Positions 15,249 to 24,636 are shown, counted from the stretch's first letter. The stretch: DNA of 64,000 bases from an uncultured Mollicutes bacterium (GCA_900539865.1 UQDS01000003.1:147656-211655), one strand, 5' to 3'. The notes: generated by a model not told the origin, from the letters alone. Numbers and translations: made by a program.

Positions 15249-17459
15249 ATGAACGAAGAAAACAAAACACTGACTCCCGAAGAGGAAAGAGCTTTAGAGC
15301 GTCAGAAGCTTTATGAACGTCAACAAGCCAAAGTTGCACAAGTGATGAAGGATGAAAATCTCGGTAATAAAAAAGCGGAAGAAAAGCCGCAGGCGACAGA
15401 AGATTTACCTTCCGAAGAGGTTTTTGAAGAACAGCATGTTGAACACATCGACATGACGTTAAATCAAGTAGAAACGAAGATGAAGGCGAAAGATGATTAC
15501 ACTGGCGCCGACATTGAAATTCTTCAGGGCTTAGAAGCCGTCAGAACGCGTCCGGGTATGTACATCGGTACAACTTCAAGCCGCGGTCTTCACCACTTGG
15601 TGAGAGAAGCGGTAGATAACGGTATCGATGAAGCGATGGCTGGTTATTGCAAACATATCAAAGTGACCCTTCTTCCGGGAACAAAAGAAAATCCGATCAA
15701 CCGTTGCCGTGTAGAGGATGATGGCCGTGGTATTCCTTGCGATATTAACCCGACGTCGAAGATTTCGACTGTCGAAACTGTTTATACCATTCTCCACGCC
15801 GGTGGTAAGTTCAACGATAAGACAGGCTATAAGATTTCCGGCGGTCTTCATGGTATCGGTGTTAAAGCGGTCAACGCTTTATCCACTTTTGTTAAGGTAA
15901 CTGTTTACAGAGATGGTAAGGTCCATGAAATCTGCTTTGAAAATGGTGGTCACACAATTGCTCCCGGCTTACAAGTGACGGGAACTTGTCCGGAAGATAA
16001 AACAGGTACCACTGTCGAATTTACACCGGATCCGCTTATTTTCAAAGAGACAACCACCTTCGATTTTTCTATGATTTCTACCTATTTGAGACAGACAGCT
16101 TATTTGACAAGAGGTCTTGATATCACGGTAGAGGATGTAAGAGATCCGGAAAATATTCAATCTGCTCATTATTACTTTGAAGACGGTATTACGGAATATG
16201 TCCGCTACATCGACGAATCGAAAGATCGCGTCTTTGAAGATATTTTACATTGCAACGGTGCATCTACCGTTCAAACGGGCGGCTTAGATGTCAAACCGAC
16301 TACTGTTATTGTGGAAGCTGCGTTCCAGCCGACAAAATCCGGTATTCTCAACATGAACTCCTTCTGTAACAATATCCGCACCAATGGTGGCGGTACCCAC
16401 GAAGAAGGTTTCCGTCTTGCAATCGGAAGAGAACTTAATTCGTATTTCCGCAAGAAAGGTTTCTTAAAAGACAATGATGATAACTTCCGCTCGGAAGATT
16501 GTTTGGAAGGTCTCACTGTTGTTTTGAGTGTGAAACACACCAATCCTCAATATGAAGGACAGGTGAAAGATAAGCTCGGAAATGATGAAGTTAGAAAGAT
16601 TACTTCTTCTATTGTTGGCGACTATTTACAAGAATACCTCATGGAACATCCTGCAGAAGGAAAAGCGTGGTATGAGAGAGTTGTTTCCGCCTTCAAAGGA
16701 AGAAAAGCAGCAGAGCGTGCTAGAGCGCTCGCGCAAGGAAAACTTTCTGTCGGAAGCGGTCTTCCTGATAAATTGGTAGATTGTATTTCTAAAGATCCGT
16801 TAGAGAAAGAGCTCTTCATTGTTGAAGGTAACTCAGCAGGCGGTTCTGCTGTTCAGGGAAGAGATGCAAAAACACAAGCTATTCTTCCGTTGAGAGGTAA
16901 GATTCTCAACGTAGAAAAAGCACAGGCGACTCGCATTGAGAAAAACGCAGAAATTTATAATATGGTCACCGCTATCGGCGCTGGACAAGGTGAACAATTT
17001 GATGTTTCAAAGATCAAATATGACAAAGTTATCATCATGACCGATGCTGACGTTGACGGTTCCCATATTCGTATCCTTTTGATGACATTCTTCTATCGCT
17101 TTATGAGACCCCTTGTGGAAGAAGGACATCTTTATATCGCACAACCTCCGCTTTATCGTTTGACTTATCAAGGACATCATTACTACGCTTTCGATGATGC
17201 GGAATTAGATAACATCAAATCTAAATTACCTTTAAATGCCCGTTATGCTTTACAGCGTTATAAGGGTTTAGGTGAAATGGATCCTGATCAGTTGTGTGAA
17301 ACTACTATGGATAAGAATCACCGCCGTATGCTTCAGGTTACGATTGAAGATATGCAGGCGGCAAATGACGCTTTAATCGATTTGATGGGCGAGAATGTCC
17401 AACCGCGTAAGGAATATATTTCCGCTAACGCTAAGTTTGTTAAGAATCTTGATATTTAA
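15249..17459 (+). CDS. gyrB: DNA gyrase subunit B
   Basis: A 736-residue GHKL ATPase/TOPRIM subunit that drives negative supercoiling with GyrA. It has EAVDNGIDEAMAGY, GRGIPCD and GGLHGIGVKAVNALS (ATPase), EGNSAGGSA and DADVDGSHIRILL (TOPRIM, Mg-binding acids), and the C-terminal RYKGLGEMDPDQL. The conserved start (ADIEILQGLEAVRTRPGMYIG) lies at about residue 87. The first 85 residues are a charged Glu/Lys/Gln-rich extension most GyrB proteins lack. The SD (AGGAGG) and the frame support the long start. The gene sits 15 bases before gyrA. Confidence 0.97.
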   Translation: MNEENKTLTPEEERALERQKLYERQQAKVAQVMKDENLGNKKAEEKPQATEDLPSEEVFEEQHVEHIDMTLNQVETKMKAKDDYTGADIEILQGLEAVRTRPGMYIGTTSSRGLHHLVREAVDNGIDEAMAGYCKHIKVTLLPGTKENPINRCRVEDDGRGIPCDINPTSKISTVETVYTILHAGGKFNDKTGYKISGGLHGIGVKAVNALSTFVKVTVYRDGKVHEICFENGGHTIAPGLQVTGTCPEDKTGTTVEFTPDPLIFKETTTFDFSMISTYLRQTAYLTRGLDITVEDVRDPENIQSAHYYFEDGITEYVRYIDESKDRVFEDILHCNGASTVQTGGLDVKPTTVIVEAAFQPTKSGILNMNSFCNNIRTNGGGTHEEGFRLAIGRELNSYFRKKGFLKDNDDNFRSEDCLEGLTVVLSVKHTNPQYEGQVKDKLGNDEVRKITSSIVGDYLQEYLMEHPAEGKAWYERVVSAFKGRKAAERARALAQGKLSVGSGLPDKLVDCISKDPLEKELFIVEGNSAGGSAVQGRDAKTQAILPLRGKILNVEKAQATRIEKNAEIYNMVTAIGAGQGEQFDVSKIKYDKVIIMTDADVDGSHIRILLMTFFYRFMRPLVEEGHLYIAQPPLYRLTYQGHHYYAFDDAELDNIKSKLPLNARYALQRYKGLGEMDPDQLCETTMDKNHRRMLQVTIEDMQAANDALIDLMGENVQPRKEYISANAKFVKNLDI

Positions 17460-17474
17460 AGGAGGTAACATCAA

Positions 17475-20171
17475 ATGATTGATAACGAAGAAAAGAATAT
17501 CAACCCCGAAGAAGAAAACAAAGATGTTGCTTCTGAGGAAGAACAGAATAAAGAAGCGATTGACGAATCTCTTCTTTCCGATAAAGAAGTTGCTGAAAAA
17601 AAGGGTGCGGGAATTGCCGGTTTACAAGAAGGTATTGTTCCAGGTATTTCCCCGAATGATTTCGGTTCAGAAATCAAATCTTCCTTCTTAGATTATGCAG
17701 TATCCACTTTGACAAGCCGTGCTATCCCGGATGCGAGAGATGGTATGAAACCTGTTCAGAGACGTATCATTTATGATATGTGGGAAATGGGTGTCACTCC
17801 AGATAAGCCTTTTAAGAAATCGGCGCGTGTCGTCGGTGACGTCATGGGTAAATATCACCCTCACGGTGACTCTTCCATCTATATGGCTATGTGTCGTATG
17901 GCTCAAGATTTTGCTATGCGTTACACTTTGGTTCAAGGACACGGTAACTTTGGTTCTCCCGATGGTGATGAACCTGCAGCCTCTCGTTATACCGAAGCAC
18001 GACTTTCTAAAATCGCTTTGGAAATGACAAAGGACATTGAAAAAGACACGGTTCCTTTTGTGGAAACCTATGATGCTGATGGTAAAGAACCTACTGTTCT
18101 CCCTTCTCGTTTTCCTAACCTTCTTTGTAATGAATCCTCTGGTATCGCTGTCGGTATGGCCACCTCTATTCCTCCTCACAACCTTGTCGAAACGATTTCG
18201 GCTACTCAACTTTTGATTAAGAAGCCGGACATGACGGTAGAAGAGTTGATGGAAGTGATCAAGGGTCCTGACTTCCCTGGCGGTGGTATCATTTTGGGAA
18301 GAAAAGGTATCAGAGATTATTTTGCTACCGGACACGGATCGGTAAAAGTTCGTTCGAAATATTACACCGAAGAGAAAAATGGTCATACGGAAATTGTCTT
18401 TACGGAACTTCCGTATATGGTTAATAAGAGAGAACTTGCAAAGAAAATTGCAGATCTCGCCGATAACAAGACAATCGAAGGTATCTCTTCTGTCGCAGAC
18501 TACACTTCGCAGAAGATGGGTACGCACTTTGTTGTCATTTTAAAGAAAGGCGCCATTCCGGAATTGGTTTTAAATCACCTTTTCCGCTATACCGCGTTAC
18601 AATCATCTTTTGCTGTCAATATGCTCGCTTTAGATAATGGAACACCTCGCGTTCTCAATATGAAGCAAGCGTTGAAGATTTATATCACGCACCAAGAAAA
18701 CATCATCACAAGAAGAACGCAGTTCGACTTGAATAAAGCAGAGGCTCGAATTCATATCCTCGATGCAATTTTAGCTGTAGCGGATGCGATTGATGAAACA
18801 GTTCATATCATCCGTTCTTCCAAAACTTCAGAAGAAGCCTCCGCACGACTCACAGAAAGATTTGGATTTGATGAGATTCAGTGCAAGGCTATCTTAGATA
18901 TGCCTTTGAGAAGATTGACTGGTTTAGAACAACAAAAGTATCTCGATGAGAAGACCGGTTTGCTTGCAGATGTTGAGCGTTATAACCTCATCTTAAACGA
19001 CAATGTTGTCTTAGAAGATACGTTGATTGCGGAACTTGAGATAATTAAGAAGAAATACGGAGATGCTAGAAGAAGCGAAATCTCTGATTATGATTATGAT
19101 GAAAGCGATGAGGATTTAATTCCGAATAAAGAAATCCTTATTTTCTTGACCAAGGGTGGTTATATCAAACGCGTCGATCCTAGCGAATTCCGCACCCAAA
19201 ACAGAGGTGGTGTCGGTGTCCAAGGCATGAAGACCAAAGCAGATGATGACATTAAGATTTTACGTCACTCTAGAACAAAGACTGACGTCTTATTCTTTAC
19301 GAATCTAGGACGTGTTTATCACTGCCGCGGATATCAAATTCAAGAGGGAAGTCGCACCAGCAAGGGCATTCCGATTGTCAACCTCTTGCGCTTGATGGAT
19401 GGTGAAGAAGTTAACGCAATCATTTCTATGGATGATTACAGCGATAACTCTTATCTCTTCTTTGCAACTAGAAACGGTATTGTAAAGCGCACTCGCTCCT
19501 CCGATTTTGAAAACATCAACGTCAATGGTAAGATCGCCATCGGCTTAAGAGAAGATGATCAGCTCTTAGATGTTCGCCACACGGATGGTAACTCCTTCAT
19601 TTCGTTAGGTTCGAGTGAAGGAAAGGTTTGTTCCTTCAACGAAAATGATGTTCGCTGTATGGGTAGAACCGCTTCCGGTGTTAAAGGCATCGATTTACCA
19701 GAAGGTCATCATGTCGTTGGTCTTGTCACGACGATCGATGGAAACAAAGTGTTCTCCTTATCAGAGAACGGTTATGGTAAAATCACCGACTTTAGCGAAT
19801 ACCGCATTACTTCTCGTGGCAGCAAGGGTGTAAAAACCATCAAAGAAACAGACAAAAATGGTGGCTTATTTGTCATCAAGAATGTCAGTGGAGATGAAGA
19901 TATCATTCTTGTCACGGATCATGGAACGACGATTCGCACTTCCTTGAGTCAAGTCAACGAAACAAGTCGTAATACGGTCGGTGTCAAGATTATCACTTTG
20001 AGAAATAACGAGAAACTTTCTTCTGCTTCTGTCCTACCTTCTGACGAAGAGTTCGATGCAAAGGAACCGGAAATCGAAGAAGAAGTACCTGTTTCAAAAG
20101 GCGATGATGGTATGGAAGAGCTCTTAAAGAGAGCAAAACAAGAGAATACAAGTTCTGACGATGAAGAATAA
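17475..20171 (+). CDS. gyrA: DNA gyrase subunit A
   Basis: An 898-residue subunit that cleaves and rejoins DNA. The catalytic Tyr is Y172 in AASRYTEARL. The CTD has a GyrA-box-like QNRGGVG near residue 575, which favours gyrase over topoisomerase IV. An acidic N-terminal extension of about 60 residues precedes the conserved FLDYAVSTLTSRAIPDARDG. In the quinolone-binding helix the sequence is HPHGDSSIYM: the Ser (S133, E. coli Ser83) is kept, but the Asp/Glu four residues later (E. coli Asp87) is Met137. The C-terminal tail is acidic. It is the last gene of yaaA-recF-gyrB-gyrA, though serS may be read through. Confidence 0.97.
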   Translation: MIDNEEKNINPEEENKDVASEEEQNKEAIDESLLSDKEVAEKKGAGIAGLQEGIVPGISPNDFGSEIKSSFLDYAVSTLTSRAIPDARDGMKPVQRRIIYDMWEMGVTPDKPFKKSARVVGDVMGKYHPHGDSSIYMAMCRMAQDFAMRYTLVQGHGNFGSPDGDEPAASRYTEARLSKIALEMTKDIEKDTVPFVETYDADGKEPTVLPSRFPNLLCNESSGIAVGMATSIPPHNLVETISATQLLIKKPDMTVEELMEVIKGPDFPGGGIILGRKGIRDYFATGHGSVKVRSKYYTEEKNGHTEIVFTELPYMVNKRELAKKIADLADNKTIEGISSVADYTSQKMGTHFVVILKKGAIPELVLNHLFRYTALQSSFAVNMLALDNGTPRVLNMKQALKIYITHQENIITRRTQFDLNKAEARIHILDAILAVADAIDETVHIIRSSKTSEEASARLTERFGFDEIQCKAILDMPLRRLTGLEQQKYLDEKTGLLADVERYNLILNDNVVLEDTLIAELEIIKKKYGDARRSEISDYDYDESDEDLIPNKEILIFLTKGGYIKRVDPSEFRTQNRGGVGVQGMKTKADDDIKILRHSRTKTDVLFFTNLGRVYHCRGYQIQEGSRTSKGIPIVNLLRLMDGEEVNAIISMDDYSDNSYLFFATRNGIVKRTRSSDFENINVNGKIAIGLREDDQLLDVRHTDGNSFISLGSSEGKVCSFNENDVRCMGRTASGVKGIDLPEGHHVVGLVTTIDGNKVFSLSENGYGKITDFSEYRITSRGSKGVKTIKETDKNGGLFVIKNVSGDEDIILVTDHGTTIRTSLSQVNETSRNTVGVKIITLRNNEKLSSASVLPSDEEFDAKEPEIEEEVPVSKGDDGMEELLKRAKQENTSSDDEE

Positions 20172-20180
20172 TGAAGAAAA

Positions 20181-20200
20181 TCAGGGCTGAAAAGCCCTGA
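20181..20200 (+). other. Stem-loop between gyrA and serS
   Basis: TCAGGGCT-GAAA-AGCCCTGA: eight perfect pairs closed by a GNRA tetraloop, with no T run after it. It is more likely an mRNA-processing or stability element than a terminator. Confidence 0.6.
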
Positions 20201-20261
20201 ACTTCTTGAAAAATCATCCGATTCCGTTTAGTATTTTTAAACATATAAGGAGATTTAAATC

Positions 20262-21584
20262 ATGTTAGATGTCAAATATGTCATTGACCATCTCGATGAA
20301 GTCATTGAAAGACTCAACACCAGAAATGGCGATTATTCTTATTTAAAAGAATTGCCTATCTTAGATGAAAAGAGAAAGAAAATCATCTTTACTACCGAAA
20401 CATTAAAAGCAGAAAGAAATGCGCAGTCGAAAGAAATCGGTAAGCTCAAAGCACAACATAGAGACGAAGAAGCAAAAGCCGCGTTAGAAAAAGTCAGTTT
20501 TGACAAAGCGGAAATCGCAAGATTGGATGAAGAGTTAAGCAAAGTGAATGAAGAAATTCATCAGATGATGCTTAAGACTCCTAATATTCCTGATGAATCT
20601 CTTCCGATTGGAGCAGATGACAGCTTTAATCAACCGCAAAAGTATTTTTCTGAACCGACTACATTCGACTTCAAACCTCTTTCCCATTGGGAACTTGGAA
20701 TGAAGCTTCACGGTTTTGACTTTGACCGCGCTGCCAAAGTGACCGGATCTCGCTTTGCTTTCTATCTCGGTGCGTTTGCTCGTTTAGAAAGAGCGCTTGC
20801 TTCTTTCATGCTCGATACTCATGTGGCACACGGATACACCGAAGTCTTGCCTCCGTTTTTAGTCAACACCGATTCTCTCACCGGTTCTGGTCAGCTTCCG
20901 AAGTTTGCAGACCAGGCTTATATGACAGAAAACACAGGCGAACAATTATGGTTGATTCCAACTGCTGAAGTTCCAGTAACGAATTATTATAGAAATGAAA
21001 TTTTGTCGGCGGATGAACTTCCGAAATGGTTCTGCGCTTACTCTTCTTGCTTCCGTGCAGAAGCTGGCGCTGCTGGCAGAGATACACGCGGTATCATTCG
21101 TCAACATCAATTCCAAAAAGTTGAATTGGTTAAATATTGTCTCCCGGAAAAATCTTTTGAAGAGTTAGAAGAACTGACACAAGAGGCAGAAAGAATTCTT
21201 GAACTCTTAAAGCTTCCTTATCGCAGAGTTTGCTTGTCTACTGGCGACGTTGGTTTCAGCTCCGCCAAGACATTCGACTTGGAAGTTTGGATGCCTTCTT
21301 ATAACGATTACGTAGAAAAAGACGGCAAGTTTGTTCCTACCACTTCTGTGTATAAAGAGATTTCCTCTTGCTCTAACGATACCGATTATCAAGCCAGAAG
21401 AATGAATATTCGCTTCAAGAGAACAAAAGATGGTAAGACTGAATTTGTTCATATGTTAAATGGATCAGGTCTCGCTGTTGGTAGAACAACTGCAGCGGTT
21501 ATTGAAAATTATCAAAACGCCGATGGAACAATCACTGTTCCTGAGGTCTTAAGACCGTATATGGGTTGTGATATCATCAAGTAA
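20262..21584 (+). CDS. serS: Seryl-tRNA synthetase
   Basis: A 440-residue class II synthetase that charges tRNA-Ser. An N-terminal antiparallel coiled-coil arm covers about residues 30-105. Motif 2 is FRAEAGAAGRDTRGIIRQHQF and motif 3 is LNGSGLAVGRTTAAVIENYQ. It has a good SD (AAGGAG). The 90-base leader has no T-box specifier, antiterminator or TGGNACCGCG sequence, so no tRNA-sensing control is visible. It lies directly behind gyrA and ends with its own terminator. Confidence 0.97.
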   Translation: MLDVKYVIDHLDEVIERLNTRNGDYSYLKELPILDEKRKKIIFTTETLKAERNAQSKEIGKLKAQHRDEEAKAALEKVSFDKAEIARLDEELSKVNEEIHQMMLKTPNIPDESLPIGADDSFNQPQKYFSEPTTFDFKPLSHWELGMKLHGFDFDRAAKVTGSRFAFYLGAFARLERALASFMLDTHVAHGYTEVLPPFLVNTDSLTGSGQLPKFADQAYMTENTGEQLWLIPTAEVPVTNYYRNEILSADELPKWFCAYSSCFRAEAGAAGRDTRGIIRQHQFQKVELVKYCLPEKSFEELEELTQEAERILELLKLPYRRVCLSTGDVGFSSAKTFDLEVWMPSYNDYVEKDGKFVPTTSVYKEISSCSNDTDYQARRMNIRFKRTKDGKTEFVHMLNGSGLAVGRTTAAVIENYQNADGTITVPEVLRPYMGCDIIK

Positions 21585-21603
21585 TTCCCTGAATTAATAT
21601 TTT

Positions 21604-21650
21604 AAAAACCTCTGTGATATATAATTTGTATTACAGAGGTTTTTTGTTTT
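21604..21650 (+). terminator. Rho-independent terminator of serS
   Basis: AAACCTCTGT/ACAGAGGTTT stem with a long AT-rich loop, then a T-rich tail. Confidence 0.88.
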
Positions 21651-21828
21651 TTTTTGTTAGCTGTTTGCAAAACAATAAACTTAGGCAGATGATAATAAGT
21701 TGTTTTTTGTTTTATCCTTTTTTGACAAAAGAGAATGACAGCGATCTTTTTTGAGGTTTCACAAAAAGATAAAAAGTTTTTTATTGTAACGCTTTCATGA
21801 TGACAAAGATTTCTTTTCCGTTAGAATA

Positions 21829-21834
21829 TATAAT
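21829..21834 (+). promoter_or_regulatory. -10 box abutting the MATE gene
   Basis: TATAAT ends three bases before the ATG, and a TAGAAT (21822-21827) lies just ahead. Either would give an mRNA with virtually no leader. Confidence 0.4.
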
Positions 21835-21837
21835 CGT

Positions 21838-23343
21838 ATGAAAAGTTTATTTTTGAAATTCAAACATTTGTTTGACCCCATCGATTTAACCGAAGGAAAA
21901 ATTTTCCATGTCATCATCATGTTCATGGTTCCTTTTATTCTCAGCGCTATATTTCAACAGATTTACACATTGACTGACGCGATTATCGTCGGACACTACT
22001 TAAGCGGTAATGAACTTGCCGGTGTCAACAATACAATTCCTGTTGTCAATATGATTACCAATCTTGTCACCGGTTGTGCATCAGGCTTCTCTGTCGTTCT
22101 CTCTCGCTCTATCGGTCAAAAGAAGAATGATGTAGCTCGTAAATCTATCTTTGTCTCCTTACTTCTTTCTGGTGTGCTTTGCGTCGTCTTGACCGTTGTG
22201 GCAGTTGCTTGTATCAACCCTGTGATGAATTGGCTTTTAGGTTCGTTAGAGGAGACAGGAACAACAAAACAGGAAATTCTGGAAGCGGGAAGAACCTATC
22301 TTTTACTCAACTATTCCATCGGAATTATCTCCGTCATGTTCTACAATCTCATCAATGCTATTTTAAGAGCAATGGGAGATAGCTTCACTCCATTCTTATT
22401 CTTAGTCGGTGGCGTTTTGCTGAATTTGATCTTAGACTCTCTCTTTATTATTGTTTTCCGTTGGGGTGTAGCTGGCGCAGCGATTGCGACTGTCGGATCG
22501 CAAATGCTTGTGACAATCTTCGCCTTTGTTTATGCCTTTGTCCGCTTTAAAAATCTTAGAATTCATAAAGAAGATACAAAGATTACCTGGTCGTTTGTGT
22601 ACGAACATTTGCGTTTAGGTATTCCGCTTGGTCTGCAATTTAGCATCCTTTTTATCGGTGTTGTATTTATGACCAAAGCAGTAGTTCCTTTTGATAACGG
22701 TCTTATGGATACCCCTGCAGTTAACGGTTATGGTGCTGCAAATAAATTCTCGGGTCTCTTGATGGCTTTTGCCTCTGCTCCGGGCGGTGCGATATTACCG
22801 TTTATTTCTCAAAACTACGGCGCAAAGAAATTTGATCGTATCCGCAAAGGATATAAGATTACATTCATTATGGCAACGGTCATCTCTTTGGCTTGCTGCG
22901 CTATCGGTTTTTTAGGAACAATCAACGGTGCTTATATTCAAATTTTCTTAGACCAAGGAAAAATCACAGATAGCTTAATTCGATATGGAAATAACTATCT
23001 CTATATGTGTCTACCTTTTTATCCCTTCTTGTCTTATATCTTCTTATGCCGAAATGCAGCGCAGGCGTTAGAAAAACCAATCTTACCTTTTATCTCTGGT
23101 GTCTTAGAGTTAGTCACTCGTTTGGTCATTGTCATCTATCTCCCACAGCTTGTGAACGGTGGTCCAATCGATTGTAATGCAAATACGTGGAGTTATCTCA
23201 TTCTTTGCGCAGGTGATGCCATCACTTGGCTTCTCTCTGCAATTATTCTTCTTATTCCTGTCTATCATCTCATTTATAAAAAGTTACCTAATACTTCAGA
23301 TATCACGTTACAGCATAAAGAAGCAGATCACTTTACTGCTTAA
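21838..23343 (+). CDS. MATE-family multidrug/metabolite exporter
   Basis: A 501-residue membrane protein with about 12 helices, arranged as two MATE repeats. The first repeat opens with PFILSAIFQQIYTLTDAIIVGHYLS; the second contains FSGLLMAFASAPGGAILPFISQNYGAKKFDR. MATE proteins export drugs or metabolites with Na+ or H+; the substrate is not predictable. No SD is present before the ATG at 21838, and internal start codons would truncate helix 1. It is a monocistronic unit with a long-stem terminator. Confidence 0.92.
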   Translation: MKSLFLKFKHLFDPIDLTEGKIFHVIIMFMVPFILSAIFQQIYTLTDAIIVGHYLSGNELAGVNNTIPVVNMITNLVTGCASGFSVVLSRSIGQKKNDVARKSIFVSLLLSGVLCVVLTVVAVACINPVMNWLLGSLEETGTTKQEILEAGRTYLLLNYSIGIISVMFYNLINAILRAMGDSFTPFLFLVGGVLLNLILDSLFIIVFRWGVAGAAIATVGSQMLVTIFAFVYAFVRFKNLRIHKEDTKITWSFVYEHLRLGIPLGLQFSILFIGVVFMTKAVVPFDNGLMDTPAVNGYGAANKFSGLLMAFASAPGGAILPFISQNYGAKKFDRIRKGYKITFIMATVISLACCAIGFLGTINGAYIQIFLDQGKITDSLIRYGNNYLYMCLPFYPFLSYIFLCRNAAQALEKPILPFISGVLELVTRLVIVIYLPQLVNGGPIDCNANTWSYLILCAGDAITWLLSAIILLIPVYHLIYKKLPNTSDITLQHKEADHFTA

Positions 23344-23356
23344 GCAATAATGATTC

Positions 23357-23398
23357 ACTTGTGTTTTCCTTTGATATAGAGGAAAACACAAGTTTTTG
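23357..23398 (+). terminator. Rho-independent terminator of MATE gene
   Basis: A 14-bp stem ACTTGTGTTTTCCT/AGGAAAACACAAGT followed by a run of T. Confidence 0.9.
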
Positions 23399-23430
23399 CT
23401 TGTAGACCTTTTCATTTTATATATTTTATA

Positions 23431-23467
23431 TATAATAATAGTAGGTCCCACGTGTAAGGGCCTTTTT
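23431..23467 (+). promoter_or_regulatory. Promoter and leader hairpin of rpmG-secE-nusG
   Basis: TATAAT (23431-23436), with a weak TTTTCA 16 bases upstream. Directly after the predicted start of transcription comes AGGTCCC/GGGCCT (one bulged T, loop ACGTGTAA) followed by TTTTTATTT. It looks like a terminator placed at the very 5' end of the message. Confidence 0.5.
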
Positions 23468-23490
23468 ATTTGATAAAATGAGGTAATATC

Positions 23491-23637
23491 ATGAGAGAAA
23501 AATGTTCACTGGTATGTACCGAATGTGGATCGAAAAACTATTACGTCTCAAAGAAAAAAGGCGATTCCGTTCGTTTCGAAACGAATAAGTACTGCCCCAA
23601 ATGTGGCAAACACACAATTCATAAAGAAGGTAAATAA
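23491..23637 (+). CDS. rpmG: Ribosomal protein bL33
   Basis: A 48-residue L33 of the zinc-binding (C+) type: CTECG near residue 9 and CPKCG near 36 form the four-Cys knuckle, and NYYVSKKKG is the family core. The SD is GAGG. It starts the rpmG-secE-nusG operon, a standard order in Bacilli; secE begins two bases after the stop. Confidence 0.95.
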   Translation: MREKCSLVCTECGSKNYYVSKKKGDSVRFETNKYCPKCGKHTIHKEGK

Positions 23638-23639
23638 AA

Positions 23640-23915
23640 ATGAACAAAATTACAAAGTATTTCCGCGGAGTCGGCGAGGAAGCCAGACGTATCCGCTGGC
23701 CGAATCAAAAATTATTATGGAGATCTGTCGCGATTGTTTTAGTTATCTCTATCGTTTCTGCTCTTGCTATTCTCTTCTCTGATTGGATCGCAGCAGAAAT
23801 CATGAAATCATTTGAAGAAGCGTTCCCGAAACCGCCGTCCTCTGAAAGTGCCGGCGAAACTGTCGCAATGCTTCAATATACAGTCAATATGTTTAGAAAT
23901 GGAGGATTATTCTAA
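23640..23915 (+). CDS. secE: Preprotein translocase subunit SecE
   Basis: A 91-residue SecE. It has the amphipathic EEARRIRWPNQKLLWRS segment (residues 13-29), then one transmembrane helix (about 30-50), as in Gram-positive SecE. A C-terminal tail of about 35 residues is longer than usual (B. subtilis SecE is about 59 residues). It clamps SecY in the translocon used by SecA (59 kb). Its stop codon overlaps the nusG start by one base. Confidence 0.93.
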   Translation: MNKITKYFRGVGEEARRIRWPNQKLLWRSVAIVLVISIVSALAILFSDWIAAEIMKSFEEAFPKPPSSESAGETVAMLQYTVNMFRNGGLF

Positions 23916-24631
23916 TGTATCAGGAAAAAGAAGAAACATTAAACCCTTCCACCGAAAAAGCAACCGCAAGACCGACTTACAACCAGTATATCGGTGAAGT
24001 TAAGTCCGGTGAAAGCGGCCCCGATGATCAGACCTTTACGATTGAAAAGGCTTGGTATGTCATCAACACGTTCGGTACACAAGAAAGACGTGTTAAAGAT
24101 AGTCTTGAAAAGAGAAAAGTTTCTTTCCATATGGAAGATAAAATTTTCCGTATTATCGTCGCCGATTATGAAGAACCGGTTCTTGACGAAAACGGAAAAC
24201 AGAAAATGACCAAGGATAAGGCGACCGGTCAAATGGTTCCTAAATTCAAGACAAAGAACTATTACCCTGGTTATATCTTCGTTGAGATGATCATGACAGA
24301 TGAAACTTGGTTTGTCGTTCGTAACACTCCCGGTGTCTCTGGTATTACAGGTTCCTCCGGTAAAGGTGCAAAGCCTTTCCCGATTCCTAGAGAAGAAATT
24401 GAACCGGTTTTAAAGAGAATGAAGATTGAAGATCCGGATATTTATTCCGATTACAAGGTGGGAGATGAGGTTAAGATTCTCTCTGGCATGTTCCGTGATT
24501 CGGAAGGTGTTATCGAGGCGATCGATCAAGAAAAGAACGAAGTTACAATTCAGATTCTTCTTTTCGGAAGAACCAACTCTTTCCAGGCAAAATTCACTGA
24601 AATCGAAAAGATTTCTCCTGAAAGAAATTAA
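23915..24631 (+). CDS. nusG: Transcription termination/antitermination factor NusG
   Basis: A 238-residue NusG, clearly longer than the usual 175-180. An N-terminal extension of about 45 residues precedes KAWYVINTFGTQERRVK, and a Lys/Asp-rich insert follows RIIVADYEEP before the conserved NYYPGYIFVEM. The KOW region reads GDEVKILSGMFRDSEGVI. It pairs with RNA polymerase and the ribosome. rplK and rplA, which normally follow, are absent; a terminator comes next. Confidence 0.94.
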   Translation: MYQEKEETLNPSTEKATARPTYNQYIGEVKSGESGPDDQTFTIEKAWYVINTFGTQERRVKDSLEKRKVSFHMEDKIFRIIVADYEEPVLDENGKQKMTKDKATGQMVPKFKTKNYYPGYIFVEMIMTDETWFVVRNTPGVSGITGSSGKGAKPFPIPREEIEPVLKRMKIEDPDIYSDYKVGDEVKILSGMFRDSEGVIEAIDQEKNEVTIQILLFGRTNSFQAKFTEIEKISPERN

Positions 24632-24636
24632 TAAAA

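Noticed and set aside
17688..18527. 279-codon minus-strand ORF opposite gyrA
   Set aside because: It is Arg/His/Ser-rich with no domain and lies wholly in gyrA codons; a shadow of codon bias.
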